A DNA stretch of 35,056 bases. Origin: an uncultured bacterium (GTDB taxonomy: Bacteria; Bacillota; Clostridia; Oscillospirales; Acutalibacteraceae). Under the pieces are notes generated by a model. It was given only the letters and a program-made list of their open reading frames with translations. It was not told the DNA's origin and did not search any database. Both the position numbers and the translations under genes were made by a program. The stretch spans positions 1 through 35,056 of the forward strand of contig CASDTH010000020.1 of assembly GCA_949283655.1 (NCBI GenBank), in the 5' to 3' direction. Below, one piece after another: positions 14,083 to 26,007 of this stretch. The first letter of the stretch is position 1, and every line of letters starts with the position of its first letter.

Positions 14083-14888
14083 CCCGCCCCCTCCTTCTGC
14101 TCCCGCACCGGGCAAAAGAAGCGGCCGCTCAGGCAACGCATCAGCGCGACCAGTAATTTTTCCAGCAGCATACTCAAAGCGATAATCACAAGGGTCCAGG
14201 CAAACAGATCCGTCGTTTCCAGGTAGACCTTGGCATCGTAAAGCTGCAGGCCGATCGAATCGCGCGGCATCGCAAGCACCTCCGCCGCCACGCCCGCCTT
14301 CCACGCCAGGCCAAGTCCGGTTGTGCAGCCCGCCATGAAATAGGGCAACACGCTGGGCGCATAAATCCGCCATGCCGTCTTCCACGGTCCCAGGCGAAAC
14401 ATCCTTGCCATTTCCAGCAGCTTCCCATCTGTATTACGCAGCCCCTCGCTCACGTTGCCCCACACAATGGGCAGCACCATCAAAAAGGCGGCAAACGGAG
14501 GGATATGGCTGCCACGCAGCCAAACCAGAGCGAGGATGATAAAGGAGGCCACCGGTGTCGCCTTGATGATTCCCATCAGTGGGCTGACCAGCGCGTGGAG
14601 GAAGGGCGCCGCATGGGTCAGCACCGCAAGGCCCACACCGGCCGCCACCGCCGCCAGATACCCGCACATAATCCTGAGCAGGCTCCCGGCGGTAATACGC
14701 CAGAAGTCCGTCTCCCGCAGCAGCTGCGAGAGGCGGACGATCACCTGCGCCGGGGAGGGCACCAAAAGCTCCTGCCCTATGCACCGCGATAAAATTGCCC
14801 AAGCGGCGACCCAGAAAAGGGCCGCCGCTATTTTCCACAAAAAAGATTTGCCCCGCCTTTTGTCAGCGGCTGTAGTAGAAATCGTCAC
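14079..14888 (-). CDS. ABC transporter permease (NitT/TauT type)
   Basis: This 269-aa membrane permease has about six hydrophobic segments beginning at residues 18-37. The cytoplasmic coupling loop is GLRNTDGKLLEMARMFRLGPWKTAWRIYAPSVLPYFMAG, the EAA-type motif that docks on the ATPase. Start is a GTG at 14888, within the end of the binding-protein gene (26-bp overlap), with GGAGGAG about 9 bases upstream. The family handles sulfonates, nitrate, thiamine precursors and other small molecules; nothing here distinguishes among them. Confidence 0.92.
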   Translation of the reverse strand: MTISTTAADKRRGKSFLWKIAAALFWVAAWAILSRCIGQELLVPSPAQVIVRLSQLLRETDFWRITAGSLLRIMCGYLAAVAAGVGLAVLTHAAPFLHALVSPLMGIIKATPVASFIILALVWLRGSHIPPFAAFLMVLPIVWGNVSEGLRNTDGKLLEMARMFRLGPWKTAWRIYAPSVLPYFMAGCTTGLGLAWKAGVAAEVLAMPRDSIGLQLYDAKVYLETTDLFAWTLVIIALSMLLEKLLVALMRCLSGRFFCPVREQKEGAG

Positions 14889-15903
14889 CCGGCATTGCTC
14901 CTCCGATGGATTTCGGGTTCGCCTGGAAGAGAACCTCCAGATTGGCCTGCATCGTCTCCTTCATGGTATCCCCTTCGAGGAAGATGATGTTGCAGTTGGG
15001 GATTGCGAGCTCCGCAATCAGGGCCTTCGGCATAATTCCGAACTCCTCCACCAGTTGGGAAGCGTCCACTGTGCTGGAGGTCACATAGTCAACCGAGGCC
15101 TGGTATTCTGTCAGGAACGTGTCCACCGCCTGCTTATTCTTTTGTGCAAACTCCTTGTTCACAATGATGCAGCCCTGCGCAAGCGTAGAATCCTCGCCCG
15201 CCTGGGTGGTCGCCTTCTCCCACTCGGTGGTTAGGTTCAGCGCGCGGTGCACCTCGCTGTTTTCACGCAAAACACTGGTGACGTTCGGCTCCGGCAGCAT
15301 GCAGAGCGAGACCTCGCCGGAGGCCATGAGCGTGGCAAGCTCGGCGTGCTCACTCTTGTATTCAATGGTTACGTCCTTCTCCGGGTCGAGTCCGTTTTGC
15401 TCCAGCAAATAATTCAGAATATACTCCGGCGTTGAGCCTTTACCGGTAGCATAGAGCGTTTTTCCCTTCAGGTCGGCAATGGAATGAACCGTGTCCCCGT
15501 TTTCGAGGATATAGAGGACGCCCAGCGTATTGATGGCCAGCACCTGCACGTTCCCCTCCATCTTATTATAAAGGGTAGCCGCCAGGTTGACCGGCACAGC
15601 CGCAATGTCAAACTCGCCTTTAATAAACTTGGCTGTCACCTCGTCCGGCGCGCCGGCCAGGGTGAAGTTATATTGATTGCTGCTCTCCCCATTTTTCGCA
15701 TCCTGCATCAGCTTTACCATGCCAATCCCCGTGGGGCCCTTGAGCGCCGCTACATTCAGCGTAACGTCCTGTGCAGCCACGCTTCCCGATTCTCCGGCGG
15801 GCGCAGCCGATGGATCCTCCGTGCCGTTTCCACCGCAGGCCGCCAGTGCGAACAGCATCGCTACCGCCAGCAGCAAAGCAAGGATTCTGGCGCTTTTTTT
15901 CAT
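14863..15903 (-). CDS. ABC transporter substrate-binding lipoprotein (NMT1/THI5-like)
   Basis: This 346-aa secreted lipoprotein has a signal MKKSARILALLLAVAMLFAL and the lipobox LAAC, with cysteine at residue 23, then a Gly/Ser/Ala-rich linker. The mature part follows the NMT1/SsuA pattern: NVAALKGPTGIGMVKLM, FDIAAVPVNLAATLY, LKGKTLYATGKGSTPEYILNYLL and a region ending in an aromatic patch (DDFYYSR). It would capture a small ligand outside the cell and deliver it to the permease. It is the first gene of the importer operon, 76 bp after the Crp-like gene, with a TATAAT at about 15920 on the minus strand and no recognisable -35, consistent with activation. Confidence 0.92.
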   Translation of the reverse strand: MKKSARILALLLAVAMLFALAACGGNGTEDPSAAPAGESGSVAAQDVTLNVAALKGPTGIGMVKLMQDAKNGESSNQYNFTLAGAPDEVTAKFIKGEFDIAAVPVNLAATLYNKMEGNVQVLAINTLGVLYILENGDTVHSIADLKGKTLYATGKGSTPEYILNYLLEQNGLDPEKDVTIEYKSEHAELATLMASGEVSLCMLPEPNVTSVLRENSEVHRALNLTTEWEKATTQAGEDSTLAQGCIIVNKEFAQKNKQAVDTFLTEYQASVDYVTSSTVDASQLVEEFGIMPKALIAELAIPNCNIIFLEGDTMKETMQANLEVLFQANPKSIGGAMPGDDFYYSR

Positions 15904-15979
15904 AAAAATCCCTCTTTCATATTATATAGAATCTATTCCGCACCTCTCCTGTTTGAAGGAGGTGGAGAATGCAAAACCT

Positions 15980-16672
15980 TCAGTCCCCCGCGCAGGCGCG
16001 CAATCGCTGCGCATCCAGCAGATAAACCAGCCTGCCCTCCCGCCGGATTGCACCGGAGCTTTCCAGCTGCTCAAATGCCCGGTATAGAGAAGCACGGGCG
16101 ATATCCAACGTTTGCGTGAGCTGATTCATGCTTGTACACAAGCGCAGGGAGGCTCCCCCTCCCTGGCGGAAACCCGCCAGCAGATAAGCCGCCAGCCTGC
16201 TTTCCGCCGTGCCCCCGGTGAATGCGTCGATCCGGCTGTTTAAAAAATAAATTCGATCAGAAAGATAGGCGATATACTGCTTTGCAAAGCGCGGGTTCTG
16301 CACCAGCATTTCATCTACCAAAGCCTTTTCCAAAAACAGAACCGTGCAGGCAGTGATGGCAGTAACGCGAGTAACAAAATCATCACGGGAGCCATACAGC
16401 GTCACCGCGCCGAACACATCCCCCTCATGCAGCGTGCTCATCAAAACGCTGTGGCATTCTCCGCCCTTGCTGACCTGAGCGCTTCCATCCACTAGTATTC
16501 CCAGGCTATGGTTTGGCCGGCCCTGCAGGCAGATAAACTCCCCACGCGCGAAATGCAAAAACGAGGCGCCGGGCCGCTGCAAAAAAGGCTTTAGAGAGGC
16601 GGGCTCCGTCCCTCCAAAAATCGGGCCGCGCGCGAGCAGATCGGCAGAGCTCTCCACCATGTCCTGTTTCAT
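15980..16672 (-). CDS. Crp/Fnr-family transcription regulator
   Basis: This 230-aa protein has a cyclic-nucleotide-like sensor domain at about residues 20-140 (FARGEFICLQGRPNHSLGIL, LMSTLHEGDVFGAVTLYG) and a winged-helix domain at about 160-225 (LTQTLDIARASLYRAFEQLE). The N-terminal cysteine cluster for the FNR iron-sulfur centre is absent, so ligand and signal are unknown. It is directly upstream of the importer genes and probably controls them. The operator at 16685-16706 lies within its own 5' untranslated region, suggesting self-repression. The chosen ATG at 16672 follows GGGGAGAGG closely; a second ATG 4 codons later is possible. Confidence 0.9.
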   Translation of the reverse strand: MKQDMVESSADLLARGPIFGGTEPASLKPFLQRPGASFLHFARGEFICLQGRPNHSLGILVDGSAQVSKGGECHSVLMSTLHEGDVFGAVTLYGSRDDFVTRVTAITACTVLFLEKALVDEMLVQNPRFAKQYIAYLSDRIYFLNSRIDAFTGGTAESRLAAYLLAGFRQGGGASLRLCTSMNQLTQTLDIARASLYRAFEQLESSGAIRREGRLVYLLDAQRLRACAGD

Positions 16673-16684
16673 GCCTCTCCCCCC

Positions 16685-16706
16685 AACTGTCTCAAATGAT
16701 ACAGTT
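16685..16706 (-). promoter_or_regulatory. Crp/Fnr-like operator in the regulator's own leader
   Basis: AACTGTCTCAAATGATACAG (16685-16704) plus TT forms a 22-bp imperfect palindrome with 9 of 11 symmetric pairs and outer arms AACTGT and ACAGTT. It lies just downstream of the predicted start site (~16711), a position suited to repression. Confidence 0.65.
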
Positions 16707-16717
16707 TGATTGATGCT

Positions 16718-16745
16718 ATTATAGCAGCCTTTTGCAAATTGTCAA
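16718..16745 (-). promoter_or_regulatory. Sigma-A promoter of Crp-like gene
   Basis: On the minus strand TTGACA (16740-16745), a 16-bp spacer and TATAAT (16718-16723). Further upstream CTATTGTGA occurs twice (16751-16759 and 16794-16802), 43 bp apart, resembling Crp half-sites. Confidence 0.85.
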
Positions 16746-16830
16746 CCTTTTCACAATAGAAAAGGCCCCCTCCGCACCGCGATTTGACCACATTCACAAT
16801 AGCGCCCGGTCTCATTCCATAAAAAAACGC

Positions 16831-16864
16831 AAAAAAACAGCCACCCTATTGGGTGGCTGTTTTC
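16831..16864 (-). terminator. Terminator of 5S rRNA gene
   Basis: AACAGCCACCC and GGGTGGCTGTT pair around a short loop, followed on the minus strand by a run of T residues (16831-16837). It starts a few bases beyond the 3' end of 5S rRNA. Confidence 0.9.
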
Positions 16865-16869
16865 CTAAT

Positions 16870-16985
16870 GTCGGCGCCGACCTATTTTCCCGGGCGGTCG
16901 CCCGCCAAGTATCTTCGGCGCGAATGAGCTTAACTACCGTGTTCGGGATGGGAACGGGTGGACCCTCATCGCCATAAGCACCGAC
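16870..16985 (-). rRNA. rrf: 5S ribosomal RNA, solitary
   Basis: The minus strand carries a complete 5S rRNA of about 116 nt. The 5' and 3' ends pair (GTCGGTGC with GCGCCGAC), and the conserved internal segments CCCGTTCCCATCCCGAACAC and TAAGCTC..CGCGCCGAAGATACT are present. No 16S or 23S lies beside it; the flanking genes are a regulator and glyA. It has its own promoter (17027-17055) and terminator (16831-16864), so it is a free-standing transcription unit. End positions are set by pairing and may differ by one or two bases. Confidence 0.95.
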
Positions 16986-17026
16986 TGAGGAACGTTTTCT
17001 GCGCCCCTCAGTGAGGAACGTGTGTT

Positions 17027-17055
17027 ATTATATCACCTCTTTTTTGAAAATGCAA
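17027..17055 (-). promoter_or_regulatory. Promoter of solitary 5S rRNA
   Basis: On the minus strand TTGCAT (17050-17055), a 17-bp spacer and TATAAT (17027-17032). The ~35-nt 5' extension repeats GTTCCTCA, as in trimmed rRNA precursors. Confidence 0.8.
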
Positions 17056-17245
17056 GCACTTTTTCAGATTTTTTTGTTTTTCTGCTTGCGCCTTTCTTCC
17101 TACTCGATTTAGCGCTGCCATTTAGCCGGCGATATCTCCTGCGCCAAAATGCAATCTTTTCGTTGAATTCCCCTTGCAACTATGCTATCATATTTTTTAC
17201 AGTATTTTTGCAGCAAACATTATGGAAGAAAGGACGTTACAGGCT

Positions 17246-18496
17246 ATGTATCATGAAATGCTGGATACCATTGGTTTTGTCTCCCGCTTCGATCCGGAAG
17301 TGGGCGATGCCATGCAAAAAGAGCTTGGCCGTCAGCAGCACAATATTGAACTGATTGCCTCTGAAAATTTTGTCTCCCCCGCCGTTATGGCCGCAATGGG
17401 GAGCGTTTTGACCAACAAGTATGCGGAGGGCTACCCCGGCAAGCGGTATTACGGCGGCTGCCAGTATGTCGATATCGTAGAAACCATTGCTATCGACCGG
17501 GCAAAGCGGCTGTTCGGCGCAGAGTGCGCCAATGTGCAGCCGCACTCCGGCGCGCAGGCAAATATGGCCGTCTATTTTGCGCTGATCAACCCCGGCGACA
17601 CGGTCATGGGCATGAACCTGGCGCATGGCGGGCATTTGACGCATGGTTCCCCGGTCAACATCTCCGGTAAATATTTTAACTTTGTGCCCTATGGTGTCAA
17701 TGAGGATGGCTATATTGATTATGATGCCTTTGCTGAGGAGGCATTAAAAATCCGGCCCAAGCTGATTGTGGCGGGTGCCTCCGCGTATCCACGCATCATC
17801 GATTTCAAGCGTATCAGTGAGATTGCGAAGAGCGTCGGCGCTTATTTGATGGTGGATATGGCCCATATCGCCGGCCTTGTGGCAGCCGGCCTGCACCCCT
17901 CTCCCGTGCCGTATGCGGATGTTGTCACCACCACAACCCATAAAACGCTGCGCGGCCCGCGCGGCGGCATGATCCTCTCAAAAGAGGAGTTTGGCCCGGC
18001 CATCAATAAAGCGATCTTCCCCGGCACGCAGGGCGGCCCACTGATGCACACGATCGCGGCAAAAGCCGTGTGCCTGGGCGAAGCGCTCAAGCCGGAATTC
18101 AAGGCTTATCAGCAGGCGGTGCTTGATAACGCCAAGGCTCTCGCAGGCGGCCTGCTTTCCCGCGGGGTAAGCCTCGTCTCTGGTGGCACGGATAACCACC
18201 TCATGCTCGTTGACCTTCGTTCGCTCGGTGTTACCGGCAAGGAGCTTGAGCATCGTTTGGACGAGGTGAATATCACCGCCAACAAAAATGCGATCCCGAA
18301 CGATCCGGAGAAACCCTTTGTGACCAGCGGCCTGCGTCTCGGCACTGCCGCCGCCACCACAAGGGGCCTGCAGGCAGAGGATATGGACGTGATTGCGGAC
18401 TGCATCCAGCTGGCTGCAACAGATTTTGACGCGCAGGCGGATGCAATTCGCGCCCGCATAGCCGCGATTTGCGAGAAATATCCGTTATACCGCTAA
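17246..18496 (+). CDS. glyA: Serine hydroxymethyltransferase
   Basis: This 416-aa pyridoxal-phosphate enzyme converts serine and tetrahydrofolate to glycine and 5,10-methylenetetrahydrofolate, the main one-carbon source. Signature segments are [89 protein letters not shown] (the cofactor-binding Lys follows the TTTTH run) and [13 protein letters not shown]. Length is normal for the family. The ATG at 17246 is chosen because the following sequence aligns with the family start and AAAGGA lies about 10 bases before it; the frame is open further upstream. It is followed by a terminator (18511-18542). Confidence 0.97.
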   Translation: MYHEMLDTIGFVSRFDPEVGDAMQKELGRQQHNIELIASENFVSPAVMAAMGSVLTNKYAEGYPGKRYYGGCQYVDIVETIAIDRAKRLFGAECANVQPHSGAQANMAVYFALINPGDTVMGMNLAHGGHLTHGSPVNISGKYFNFVPYGVNEDGYIDYDAFAEEALKIRPKLIVAGASAYPRIIDFKRISEIAKSVGAYLMVDMAHIAGLVAAGLHPSPVPYADVVTTTTHKTLRGPRGGMILSKEEFGPAINKAIFPGTQGGPLMHTIAAKAVCLGEALKPEFKAYQQAVLDNAKALAGGLLSRGVSLVSGGTDNHLMLVDLRSLGVTGKELEHRLDEVNITANKNAIPNDPEKPFVTSGLRLGTAAATTRGLQAEDMDVIADCIQLAATDFDAQADAIRARIAAICEKYPLYR

Positions 18497-18510
18497 CGAG
18501 CATTGATGCA

Positions 18511-18542
18511 GCCGCCGGGGTGTTTCCCGGCGGCCTCTTTTT
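18511..18542 (+). terminator. Terminator of glyA
   Basis: GCCGCCGGG (18511-18519) pairs with CCCGGCGGC (18526-18534), followed by CTCTTTTTC. Confidence 0.85.
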
Positions 18543-18583
18543 CACAGCGGAACCGCAAAGGTGAATGGGGAGGAGGCTTTGCC

Positions 18584-19402
18584 ATGGATGCCGCCACACT
18601 TACGCCGGTTTGTATGACACTGCCCGGCTTCGACCTCGCCCGCACGTTGGATTGTGGGCAGGCCTTTCGTTGGGAGCAGCGCCCTGGCGGGGCGTTTCAC
18701 GGCGTTGCCTTTGGGCACGCGCTAACGGTCCGTCAGGAGGGAGACGCACTGCTTTTCTTCTGTGAAGAGCAATCGTTCCGGGAGATATGGGTCCCTTATT
18801 TTGATTTGAGCCGTGATTATCAAGCCCTGTGCCGGCAATTTTGCGAGGATCCAGTCATGCGGGCAGCAATCGCCGCCTGCCCAGGCATCCGTATCCTCCG
18901 TCAGGAGCCATGGGAGGCTCTGTGTTCCTTTATTCTTTCACAAAATAATCATATTCCCCGCATCAAGGGCATCATCCGCCGCCTGTGTGAAGCCTTCGGC
19001 AGCCCCCTTGGCGAGGGCGATTTCGCCTTTCCCCCGCCGGAGCGTCTGGCCGGGTGCAGTGCTTCTTCGCTTGCTCCCCTGCGTGCCGGCTTCCGCGCGG
19101 GCTATCTACTGGATGCCGCAGAAAAGGTCGCCTCAGGCGCCGTCGATCTCGGCGGCTTGTATTCTCTGCCGCTGGAGCAAGCGCGCCTCACCCTGCAAAA
19201 AATTCGCGGCGTAGGCCCCAAGGTGGCGGAATGCACTCTGCTCTATGGCTTTGGCCGCATGGATGCCTTCCCGATGGATGTCTGGATGAAGCGGGTGGTT
19301 GCAGAATGCTATCCAAACGGGCTGCCTGCCTGTATTTTGGGCCATCAGGGCATTGCACAGCAATATTTATTTGATTGGCGCCGCTCGCGGCAGACCATAT
19401 AA
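18584..19402 (+). CDS. OGG1-type 8-oxoguanine DNA glycosylase/AP lyase
   Basis: This 272-aa base-excision repair enzyme has an N-terminal beta domain (residues ~10-100, TLDCGQAFRWEQRPGGAFHG) like eukaryotic-style OGG1. The helix-hairpin-helix GPD domain has FILSQNNHIPRIKGIIRRLC, a hairpin LQKIRGVGPKVAECTLLYGF containing the catalytic Lys, and the catalytic Asp in AFPMDVWMKRV. It excises oxidised guanine from DNA. The ATG at 18584 follows GGGGAGGAGG; the frame extending upstream through the glyA terminator is not used. It lies on the same strand as glyA but behind a terminator, so readthrough or its own weak promoter drives it. Confidence 0.93.
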   Translation: MDAATLTPVCMTLPGFDLARTLDCGQAFRWEQRPGGAFHGVAFGHALTVRQEGDALLFFCEEQSFREIWVPYFDLSRDYQALCRQFCEDPVMRAAIAACPGIRILRQEPWEALCSFILSQNNHIPRIKGIIRRLCEAFGSPLGEGDFAFPPPERLAGCSASSLAPLRAGFRAGYLLDAAEKVASGAVDLGGLYSLPLEQARLTLQKIRGVGPKVAECTLLYGFGRMDAFPMDVWMKRVVAECYPNGLPACILGHQGIAQQYLFDWRRSRQTI

Positions 19403-19459
19403 GCCCTGGCCGGGAATTGCCAGCTACGGCATCTCCCCATTTCAAATAGATTAAAATCA

Positions 19460-19488
19460 AAACGCCGGTGGGGCTTCCACCGGCGTTT
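19460..19488 (+). terminator. Hairpin terminator after DNA glycosylase
   Basis: AAACGCCGGTGG (19460-19471) pairs with CCACCGGCGTTT (19477-19488). The T tract is short, so efficiency is uncertain. It lies between this gene and the convergent TetR gene. Confidence 0.65.
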
Positions 19489-19587
19489 GTGCTGTTGTGT
19501 GAATTTCAGGGCAAGGCATACCCCGCCGGTCAAAACCGGCCCAAGGGCTGACAAGTCTGCCGCAATGCGCCCGCTTCCATCCAGGGG

Positions 19588-20238
19588 CTAAGAGAGCGTT
19601 TCACTTTTTCCCTGCGCCGCGCGCCAGGGCGCTGTCGGCGTTTCCGCCACGGTAGCCCGCTCAAAAATGCCTTGCAAGCGGCCGCGAATCGCGCTGATTT
19701 GGCGGTCATAAATTTGTTCATTTTGAGAAACAGCAAACATCAGTACCACCGCAAACAAATCCTCCAGCAGGCAGAGGAAATCCTCCCGGCTCTTCGCGTC
19801 CATCTCAAATTGCGGAATGTTTTGCCCAATGAACTGAATCATATCCGTCACTTTTTCTGAGCAATCCGGCGGCGTATCCTTTTGCAGGATCAACATGGTC
19901 AGCAGCTGCATATCCGCAATATTCTCCTTCAGGACCGGAACGCTGTAATCCAAAAAGCGCACCATTTCCTCTTTGCTGGAAACGGAAATATCCAAATTGG
20001 TGAAAAAATCCTCCACCTTTTTGACCAAGCGGTCTACTACCGCTTTGAGCAGCTCCGCCTTCCCTGCATAATAGTGGTAGATTCCACTGGGGACAACCTT
20101 TGCGCGGTCCGCAATCATCTGTATCGTTGTTGCCGCATACCCGCACTCAGAAAACAACTGCATGGAAGCGGAAAGAATCCGCTCAATCGCGTCCTCGCGC
20201 ATGGCGTCAAATTTATCCCGTTTTCTATGAGCGTCCAT
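19588..20238 (-). CDS. TetR/AcrR-family regulator
   Basis: This 216-aa one-component repressor has the N-terminal helix-turn-helix at about residues 15-60 (AIERILSASMQLFSECGYAA, TTIQMIADRAKVVPSGIYHY, YAGKAELLKAVVDRL), typical of TetR. The helical C-terminal ligand domain has no recognisable effector signature. It starts 102 bp after lacZ on the same strand. AAAGGAA lies rather far (about 11 bases) before the ATG, and no better start is present. It might be cotranscribed with lacZ, but sequence does not show that it controls it. Confidence 0.9.
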   Translation of the reverse strand: MDAHRKRDKFDAMREDAIERILSASMQLFSECGYAATTIQMIADRAKVVPSGIYHYYAGKAELLKAVVDRLVKKVEDFFTNLDISVSSKEEMVRFLDYSVPVLKENIADMQLLTMLILQKDTPPDCSEKVTDMIQFIGQNIPQFEMDAKSREDFLCLLEDLFAVVLMFAVSQNEQIYDRQISAIRGRLQGIFERATVAETPTAPWRAAQGKSETLS

Positions 20239-20340
20239 TCGTCTTCACATTCCTTTCTCTCTGCCGCTCATTATAGCATGGAGAGAAAAAAGGCTCAATA
20301 GGTACACTCTAGAATTCAAAAATTCGTTACAAATAGCCTC

Positions 20341-23652
<3,312 letters not shown>

Positions 23653-23760
23653 CTATTTTACCCAAATGGAGGCTAAGGCTGGCCATCAAGAATATTCTGC
23701 GCGGCGATGCAAAAAATAACGGCAATCACAGGCTTTTATGCTTGGAAAGGATGATTTCCA

Positions 23761-25110
23761 ATGTATCAAACCCATTCCCGGCGCGGCAGAATCCGTCTGG
23801 CAAGCTATTTGGCCGCTCTTTTTGTCGTTTTGACCGCAACCGCCGCCATTGGAGCAGTGCGGGCGCGCCGCTATCAAACCGCTTATGAGGAGACGCAACA
23901 GCGCGCAGTACTGGAGCTCGGAGAATATATGGATCAAATTGAAAGCGATCTGAGCAAGGTGATCTACAGCAATACGCCTCCCATGCTCGCGGAGCTTTCC
24001 TCCTCCCTTTGGCGTGAGGCCTCCGGTGCAAAGAGCAGCCTGAGCCAGCTTCCTACCTCGGGCCTGCAAATGGATAACACCTATAAATTTCTCTCTCAGG
24101 TAGGGGAATATGCAATGGCGTTGGATCGCAAGGTCGCCAACGGTGGCTCCATCGCTGAAAGCGAGCGGGCAAATCTCGAAAAGCTGCTGGAGATTTCGCG
24201 CTCCCTCTGCAATCAGCTCGCCATCGTCACCATGCATCTTGATAATGGGACGCTTGCATGGGAGCAGGCGCGGGATACACTCTCTCAGGGCGGGGAGGAT
24301 GTGCAGACGCTTTCTCTCAGCGACAGCTTCTCCGATGCGGAGCAATCCATTGCGGATTACCCAACGCTCATCTATGACGGGCCATTTTCTGACCATATCT
24401 ATCAGAAACAGCCCGCTATGCTGGCGGGAAAGGAAAATGTGACTCGTGAGGAGGCAGCAAAGGTCGCTGCACGATACTGTGGCGTCGCGGCAAACAGCCT
24501 GCAGGACGATGCGGACGAAGAAGGGTCGATGCCTTCCTATGGCTTTTTCTATGATACGGTGAGCCTCAGTGTGACAAAGGCCGGCGGTTATCTCTGCTAT
24601 ATGCTCAATTCCCGCTTTGCCGGGGAGGCCACGTTGGATGCCGGGGACGCCATCTCCCGCGCTTCCGCCTTTCTGAAGGAGATGGGCTATCAAAACATGC
24701 AGGATAGCTACTATGCCATCAACGACGGCATCTGTGTTGTCAACTTCGCCCAGATGGAGGGCGACGCAATCTGTTATACCGATCTCATCAAGGTAGGCGT
24801 CGCTCTGGATAACGGTGAAATCCTCTCCGTTGACGCACGCGGCTACCTGATGAATCACAAGGAGCGCGCCATTCCTACGCCACAAGTCACCAAGGGGCAG
24901 GCGCAGCAGCGCCTGAGCCCAAGGCTCACAGTGCTTTCCTCCCGGCTTGCGTTCATCCCCACAGATGCGGGCGGCGAGGTTTATTGCTACGAATTCCGGT
25001 GCCGGGGACAGCAGGAGGATGAGCTGCTCGTTTATATCGATGCGAGCAGCGGGAATGAGGCTAATATCCTCCAGCTGCTCCGAACGGACGGCGGTGTACT
25101 AACCCGGTGA
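23761..25110 (+). CDS. ypeB: Spore germination protein YpeB
   Basis: This 449-aa spore protein has one N-terminal membrane segment (residues ~12-32, LASYLAALFVVLTATAAIGA), a long helical region with RRYQTAYEETQQRAVLELGEY, and C-terminal PepSY-like repeats (VTREEAAKVAARYCG, DAGDAISRASAFLKEMGY, VTKGQAQQRLSPRL). In Bacillus and Clostridia YpeB is needed for localisation and activity of the cortex-lytic enzyme SleB during germination. Start at 23761 follows AAAGGATG. No sleB lies adjacent, unlike the usual sleB-ypeB pair. A sigma-G-type promoter for the next gene suggests a shared forespore programme, though none was found for ypeB itself. Confidence 0.93.
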   Translation: MYQTHSRRGRIRLASYLAALFVVLTATAAIGAVRARRYQTAYEETQQRAVLELGEYMDQIESDLSKVIYSNTPPMLAELSSSLWREASGAKSSLSQLPTSGLQMDNTYKFLSQVGEYAMALDRKVANGGSIAESERANLEKLLEISRSLCNQLAIVTMHLDNGTLAWEQARDTLSQGGEDVQTLSLSDSFSDAEQSIADYPTLIYDGPFSDHIYQKQPAMLAGKENVTREEAAKVAARYCGVAANSLQDDADEEGSMPSYGFFYDTVSLSVTKAGGYLCYMLNSRFAGEATLDAGDAISRASAFLKEMGYQNMQDSYYAINDGICVVNFAQMEGDAICYTDLIKVGVALDNGEILSVDARGYLMNHKERAIPTPQVTKGQAQQRLSPRLTVLSSRLAFIPTDAGGEVYCYEFRCRGQQEDELLVYIDASSGNEANILQLLRTDGGVLTR

Positions 25111-25209
25111 GCGCCGCTCCCAAAGGAGCTTCCCGGGCTTCATCGCCGGATGCAGCGCCGCAAAACGCGCGCATACCGCCCGTTGCTCCCCATAGGGATG
25201 CAAAAAAAT

Positions 25210-25239
25210 GTATAACCCTCGAAAAAGCGGGGCATTCTA
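25210..25239 (+). promoter_or_regulatory. Sigma-G-type forespore promoter
   Basis: GTATA (25210-25214), exactly 18 bp, then CATTCTA (25233-25239) matches the B. subtilis sigma-G consensus GHATR-N18-CATWMTA at every position. It is 70 bp upstream of the lipoprotein start. Confidence 0.7.
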
Positions 25240-25308
25240 TGACCAGCATCCGCCGCTTCGGGAAATTCCCCGGGCGCCGGAAAAGCTTTTGAAAAAGGAG
25301 TCTTACGC

Positions 25309-25605
25309 ATGAAAAAGGGTATCGCTATTCTTCTGGGCCTGACTTTGGCATGCAGCATGCTGCTTGCAGGCTGCGGTGATCCGGATGACGGCAAAATCAC
25401 GGAGCCTTCCTCCTCCCCCATTGAAAACTCGACCGGCAGGATGGAAAACGCCAGCAGCCATTTGGCTGACGATATGACCCGGGCGAGTGGCGTCTTGAGC
25501 GAGGCCGGCAGCCAGGTTCGAGATGACCTGACGGATATCGGCGAGGGGCTGAGCAATGCGGCCGATAACGCCAAAGAGGATATCAGCAATGCGCTCAGCT
25601 GAGCC
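25309..25605 (+). CDS. Small lipoprotein, probable forespore-expressed
   Basis: This 97-aa lipoprotein begins MKKGIAILLGLTLACSMLLA with lipobox LLAGC (Cys at about residue 22). The remainder is acidic and Ser/Asn/Asp-rich with helical repeats (MENASSHLADDMTRASGVLS, VRDDLTDIGEGLSNAADNAK) resembling small YtxH- or apolipoprotein-like amphipathic helices. AAAAAGGAG lies before the ATG. A sigma-G-consensus promoter upstream and its position next to ypeB suggest expression in the developing spore, perhaps at the inner membrane. I know of no characterised homologue; function is inference from promoter and location. Confidence 0.75.
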
Positions 25606-25772
25606 GTCGCCGATCCGCTTGTGTCAGCTTAGGTTCGCCCGGCCAATGGGATTCAGCGCTTTTCGCAACAGGAGCGCGCTCGTTCAGGGCGTCTGTTCCT
25701 CCCATGAAAACCGGTTGCGTTTTTCACAATTTGTATACCCGGGCATGGCCCAATGAAGCGGCCAGCTCACCC

Positions 25773-25806
25773 AAAGCGGCTCGATGGTTTTCGGGCCGCT
25801 TTTCTT
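25773..25806 (+). terminator. Terminator after lipoprotein gene
   Basis: AAAGCGGC (25773-25780) pairs with GCCGCTTT (25795-25802), and the stem extends inward through CGA/TCG. A T run follows. Confidence 0.75.
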
Positions 25807-25845
25807 GATTTCCCGGCCGGCATAGTACTGCGTGCATCCGTGGAG

Positions 25846-25908
25846 TGCGCGCAAAAATGTCCAAATTTGCGCACACCGGTTGCCGGTGCTTCTCCAACGT
25901 GGTACAAT
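25846..25908 (+). promoter_or_regulatory. Promoter of fucosidase gene with upstream hairpin-palindrome
   Basis: TTGCCG (25880-25885), a 17-bp spacer and TACAAT (25903-25908). Just upstream, GTGCGCGCAAA and TTTGCGCAC (about 25846-25876) are near-perfect inverted repeats that may bind a regulator. Together with the terminator at 25773 these account for the gap 25606-26007. Confidence 0.6.
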
Positions 25909-26007
25909 CATTTTGACCTTTTGGCGCCCGCGGAGCATGCGGCAGGCCGCAGGCTGCGCCTGTCAGGATCTGCAGCGGGCCAAACTCAGGAGAAGGGAGC
26001 CCTTTGG

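Noticed and set aside
23686..24885. 399-aa open frame antisense to ypeB
   Set aside because: It overlaps a recognisable YpeB protein along its length and has no family motifs; a GC-codon shadow.
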